Part shown: in pieces, positions 60,968-64,000 of the stretch | Position numbering within the stretch: the first letter of the stretch is position 1 | Layout of the letters: every line of letters starts with the position of its first letter | Source of the DNA: Paulownia fortunei | Lineage: Eukaryota > Streptophyta > Magnoliopsida > Lamiales > Paulowniaceae | Direction: 5' to 3' | NCBI GenBank assembly: GCA_019321725.1 | Contig: CM033111.1 | Location: forward strand, 930,001 to 994,000 | DNA: 64,000 bases | Notes under the pieces: model-generated | Databases searched by the model: none | What the model was told of the DNA's origin: nothing | What the model saw: the letters and a program-made list of their open reading frames with translations, nothing else | Translations under genes and position numbers: made by a program

Positions 60968-62780
60968 GATGAGCAGATGGGATTCAGGGATTACTGGATT
61001 GATAGTTTTGTTGTAAATGGGGACAACAAAGAAGTAAAGAAGCTCATTGAAGAGCTTAAACAGCAATCTCTTTCCGAGCAGTAACTTTGAAGAATCATGG
61101 TACAAGACTTTCTTTTTCGATTCTATCATGTGTAATTAGTCCTGAAGAAACAGGGCATAATTGTGACATTATGGCTCTTCAGTACATGACAATTGGGATG
61201 AATTTGATGTAATGATTTTCATTATGCTTCGTTAATCCTGTAAATTTCTGTAGGTGTTGCTGAAACAGGTCCACTTTACCTTTGGAATCAGGTCTTAAAG
61301 CTGAAAATATGCCCTACTAATATTGGTAACCTGTCAACTTAAAGAACATCTAGCATCAATTGTCAAAAGCTAAACTCTTATTTATTAATACAGAGATGAA
61401 AACTCAAAGCAAAAGCTGAAAAAAAGTGATATGAATGGTTCTGTAACATGTCAATCCCATGCAGGACAAAAGCAAATACATCAAACACCAAAAAGAAAAA
61501 GCACAGCATTTGCAAAAGTGATTCTTATGACCTAATTCTGCGGGGAAAAGTAAATGAAAACATTAACTGACACGACAATAATAAATTCAAGATTCACATT
61601 CTTGAAAAACATATGGACATGGCATGTTGTTTGAACCATGTTAAATATGTAACTTGCTTTGCTTTTTTCAATGCATTGATTATTAAATATAGAACAAATA
61701 TTCCAGACAAATAAATTGGAGATTTTCATTTGTTTTTTTATGAAGAAAACAAATTGCAGATGGTTGATGAAAATGTTAACATAAATGACATTGTGGATGG
61801 ACTATCTTATAATTGTACATATATTTGTTTCATGGGATATTTGCTTTCTGTTTTTCATGACATTCAGTCTACTTGGAAATCTTCAAGTATGATTTTCAGT
61901 TGGGCAAGAGAAACAAAAAAATTGAAAAATAAAATAAAAACAAAAAAAATTAACCATAATCATCGCAGATGTTTTTCTCACTTTGAGATTTAGAAATTAT
62001 TGAGGTTAATCATGTATAAAGACTATCATCCAAATGTAGAATTGCCTTCTAGTATACAAAAATAGACTGCCTATGTATCGGATCCAAAGAGAGAACAATT
62101 TGTAGTATGGAAATCTCGATGAACTTGGGTGAAGTTATTTATTTGTTTGTTTTTTGTTATATAAACAATTTAATACACCATAACATCAATATATCAATTA
62201 ATAGCTAATAAATGTCGAATCATTATGTTGTTAGTGTGTCGATTATATATTCAATGTGCACCCTTAATTATATTTTTATTTTTTGAATAATAATAAAATC
62301 TTAAAAATATTACACTCCCATACTTTGGTGGGATTCAAACCCAAAAAATTAAAAAAATTGAATCCTCAATTTTAATATTTAAATTAGATGAATTAAGTTA
62401 TTGAAACCATCTCAAGATTGGTTGGACTTGAAATTTGATAATTGCGGTGACATTTTTTTAATTCTAATTTGCATCTTTATATCCTGCCAAGACTCTTTTC
62501 ATTAGACAATTCAAAAGGGTAAAGTAGTAAACATCACATTCCTAATTTCTAATTCCAATGTTTGCTAGCATTTCATTTTTAAGGATTTGGGTTCGGGTTG
62601 AAACCAAAATCCGAATCATTTAACCCGACTCCCCTCCTAGGCTTTTTCTTTTCTTCTCCCCCAAGTTCCCAAAACCTATTAGCGACACCATCGCTCTCTC
62701 TTTCTCAATCTCCTTAATTCCTGTTTTACTTAATCTTGTTCTCTTAGATCAATTTATTTTTGAGGAATACTTAGCTGAAA
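60968..62780. other. Intergenic region between SEO gene D and the proteasome gene
   Basis: The two genes are divergent, so this 1.8 kb holds both promoters. A pyrimidine-rich stretch at about 62,640-62,730 (CTCTCTCTTTCTC) probably belongs to the 5' UTR of the proteasome gene. Frames at 61,532-61,729 and 61,730-61,993 are short, AT-rich and unsupported. Confidence 0.6.
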
Positions 62781-64000
62781 ATGACAAAAATTGCGGAATC
62801 GTTTCCGCCAATGGGTGGGTTTTCGTTCGATCTTTGCAAAAGGAATGATATGCTTGTGCAGAAAGGTTTGAAGCAACCCTCTTTTCTGAAAACCGGGACT
62901 ACAATTGTCGGGTTGATTTTTCAGGTAGATTCTGTCTACTTATTTTTATTTTTAATTTTGACATTCTTTTTTCTTGTAATCGATTTGACTGATTTAGTAG
63001 TGTGCTCGGGTTTGCGTCATATATGGGTTTTTTTTATCTTGATATATTTGTTTGTGCCTTTCTTCTTTTAAATGTGGGATAATTCTTTGGGAGGTTAAAA
63101 ATTTAGGTCAAACTCAGGAGTTTTTTAGAGGCATTTTCTTTTTCTGATATCATGGTAGCACTTGTTTTGTATAATTTGGATTTCTTGATAAGAAACTGTG
63201 CGGATATGCTTTGCAAGTTCCTGAGTTAGTTCTGTCTCAGGTTTGACGCTCGAAAAATAGTTACTTCTTGTTGGGTTTCCTGCCCGTGTGTTAAGATTCT
63301 GCATGTATATGTTTGTTTCTTTTCTATTTGTGGGAAGTAGTGTGTATATAGGCATACCAATTCAGAATTTGAGAGAAGCATTAGAAGCTATCAACAACAA
63401 TAATTAGATGGGCTTTTCGCACTTAATTGAATGTAAATTAGTACATTTGTTTGTTTGGATGCTTATGCCAGATTAATTATGAGGCTTTTTTTAGTAGAAT
63501 CCTATGCAATGCATGGTGTTATAAACTGGTATTGCTATCTGTTTATACACAAATACAGGACAGATGTAATACGGATGTGGTTAAGTTATCCTTCTTGCCT
63601 TGTATATATAATGGGTATTAATTCTAGCAAAAACAAGAAATACACTTTGAATTGGAATTGTTTGATGATATGTAGGTTGTGTAGCAGTATATCTATTTAT
63701 TGTATTTAATCTCCAGTTGAACAGCTTGAAAAGTTTCTGAAAATTTATAGCCTCATGTTGAAGTTACCCTACGAAGTTACACATTTCATAAATTCAGATA
63801 AAGCGATTTATTGGCCTAATTTACTTCTAAATACATAATTATGGTTATCAATTAGTGCAGCTGATCTTTGGTCACTGATTGGATTAGAAATCAGAGGAAA
63901 GGGATGACTAATTGCTTAACCCCATCATGCTTGACAAATTCCATATGCTTCAGGATGGTGTCATTCTAGGAGCAGACACACGAGCTACTGAAGGTCCAAT
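62781..64000 (+). CDS. PBB: 20S proteasome subunit beta type-7 (beta-2), 5' part
   Basis: Catalytic beta-2 subunit of the 20S proteasome core, the trypsin-like N-terminal threonine protease acting in the cytosol and nucleus. Exon 1 is 62,781-62,924 (48 codons, donor CAG then GTAGAT) and exon 2 starts at 63,954 after CTTCAG; the window ends 47 bases into it. The protein begins [20 protein letters not shown] propeptide of 39 residues ends at TG before TTIVG, so Thr40 is the expected catalytic Thr1 after self-cleavage. Exon 2 gives [14 protein letters not shown], in which Asp56 is the conserved Asp17 of the mature subunit. The rest (about 220 residues in the family) lies beyond the window. The gene is divergent from SEO gene D. 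Identification is strong. Confidence 0.95.

Noticed and set aside
60968..61129. Upstream in-frame ATG for SEO gene D (54 extra residues)
   Set aside because: The extra residues do not resemble SEO N-termini, whereas MSLLEGPH fits the family start. Kept only as an alternative.
61730..61993. 87-codon frame between gene D and the proteasome gene
   Set aside because: Short, ends in poly-lysine from an A-rich tract, no recognised similarity.
63455..63709. 84-codon frame inside intron 1 of the proteasome gene
   Set aside because: It lies wholly within the intron defined by clear exon 1 and exon 2 homology; no domain.

Overview
This is a gene-poor, AT-rich stretch of plant nuclear DNA. The genes have many short introns, the surroundings are full of nested Helitrons and other transposons, and the two recognised gene families are typical of a eudicot: sieve element occlusion (SEO) phloem proteins and the 20S proteasome beta-2 subunit. 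I cannot name the species. One run of 100 Ns at 3,012-3,111 is a scaffold gap.

Layout. 1-7,400: Helitron debris on the minus strand, a gypsy-like LTR fragment and the gap. 7,405-14,843: duplication unit 1, with SEO pseudogene A1 (7,981-9,068) and SEO copy B (10,509-13,942, five single-base frameshifts). About 15,050-30,119: a minus-strand Helitron composite carrying an LTR fragment and a Mutator-like element with a perfect 9-bp target duplication. 31,117-35,250: SEO pseudogene A2, the partner of A1, whose last exon is replaced by an insert rich in telomere-like repeats. 35,251-47,832: a plus-strand 12.58-kb Helitron composite whose exact empty site survives in unit 1 at 9,178/9,179. 47,833-53,464: the rest of unit 2 with SEO gene C, which is intact (seven exons, 750 aa). 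56,601-57,883: a second Mutator-like element. 58,153-60,967: SEO gene D, divergent and intact (seven exons, 682 aa), with one apparent GC-AG intron. 62,781 to the end: the first two exons of proteasome beta-2 on the plus strand.

All five SEO loci lie on the minus strand. They form a tandem birth-and-death array: an ancestral A-plus-gene pair was duplicated to give A1-B and A2-C, both A copies decayed, C stayed intact, and B is intact apart from homopolymer-type deletions that may be assembly errors. SEO proteins are the structural P-protein subunits that form filaments in sieve elements and are linked to plugging of wounded sieve tubes. The proteasome gene is an unrelated housekeeping neighbour. 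Coordinates and splice sites come from reading the sequence and comparing paralogues by eye; no alignment or database search was run.
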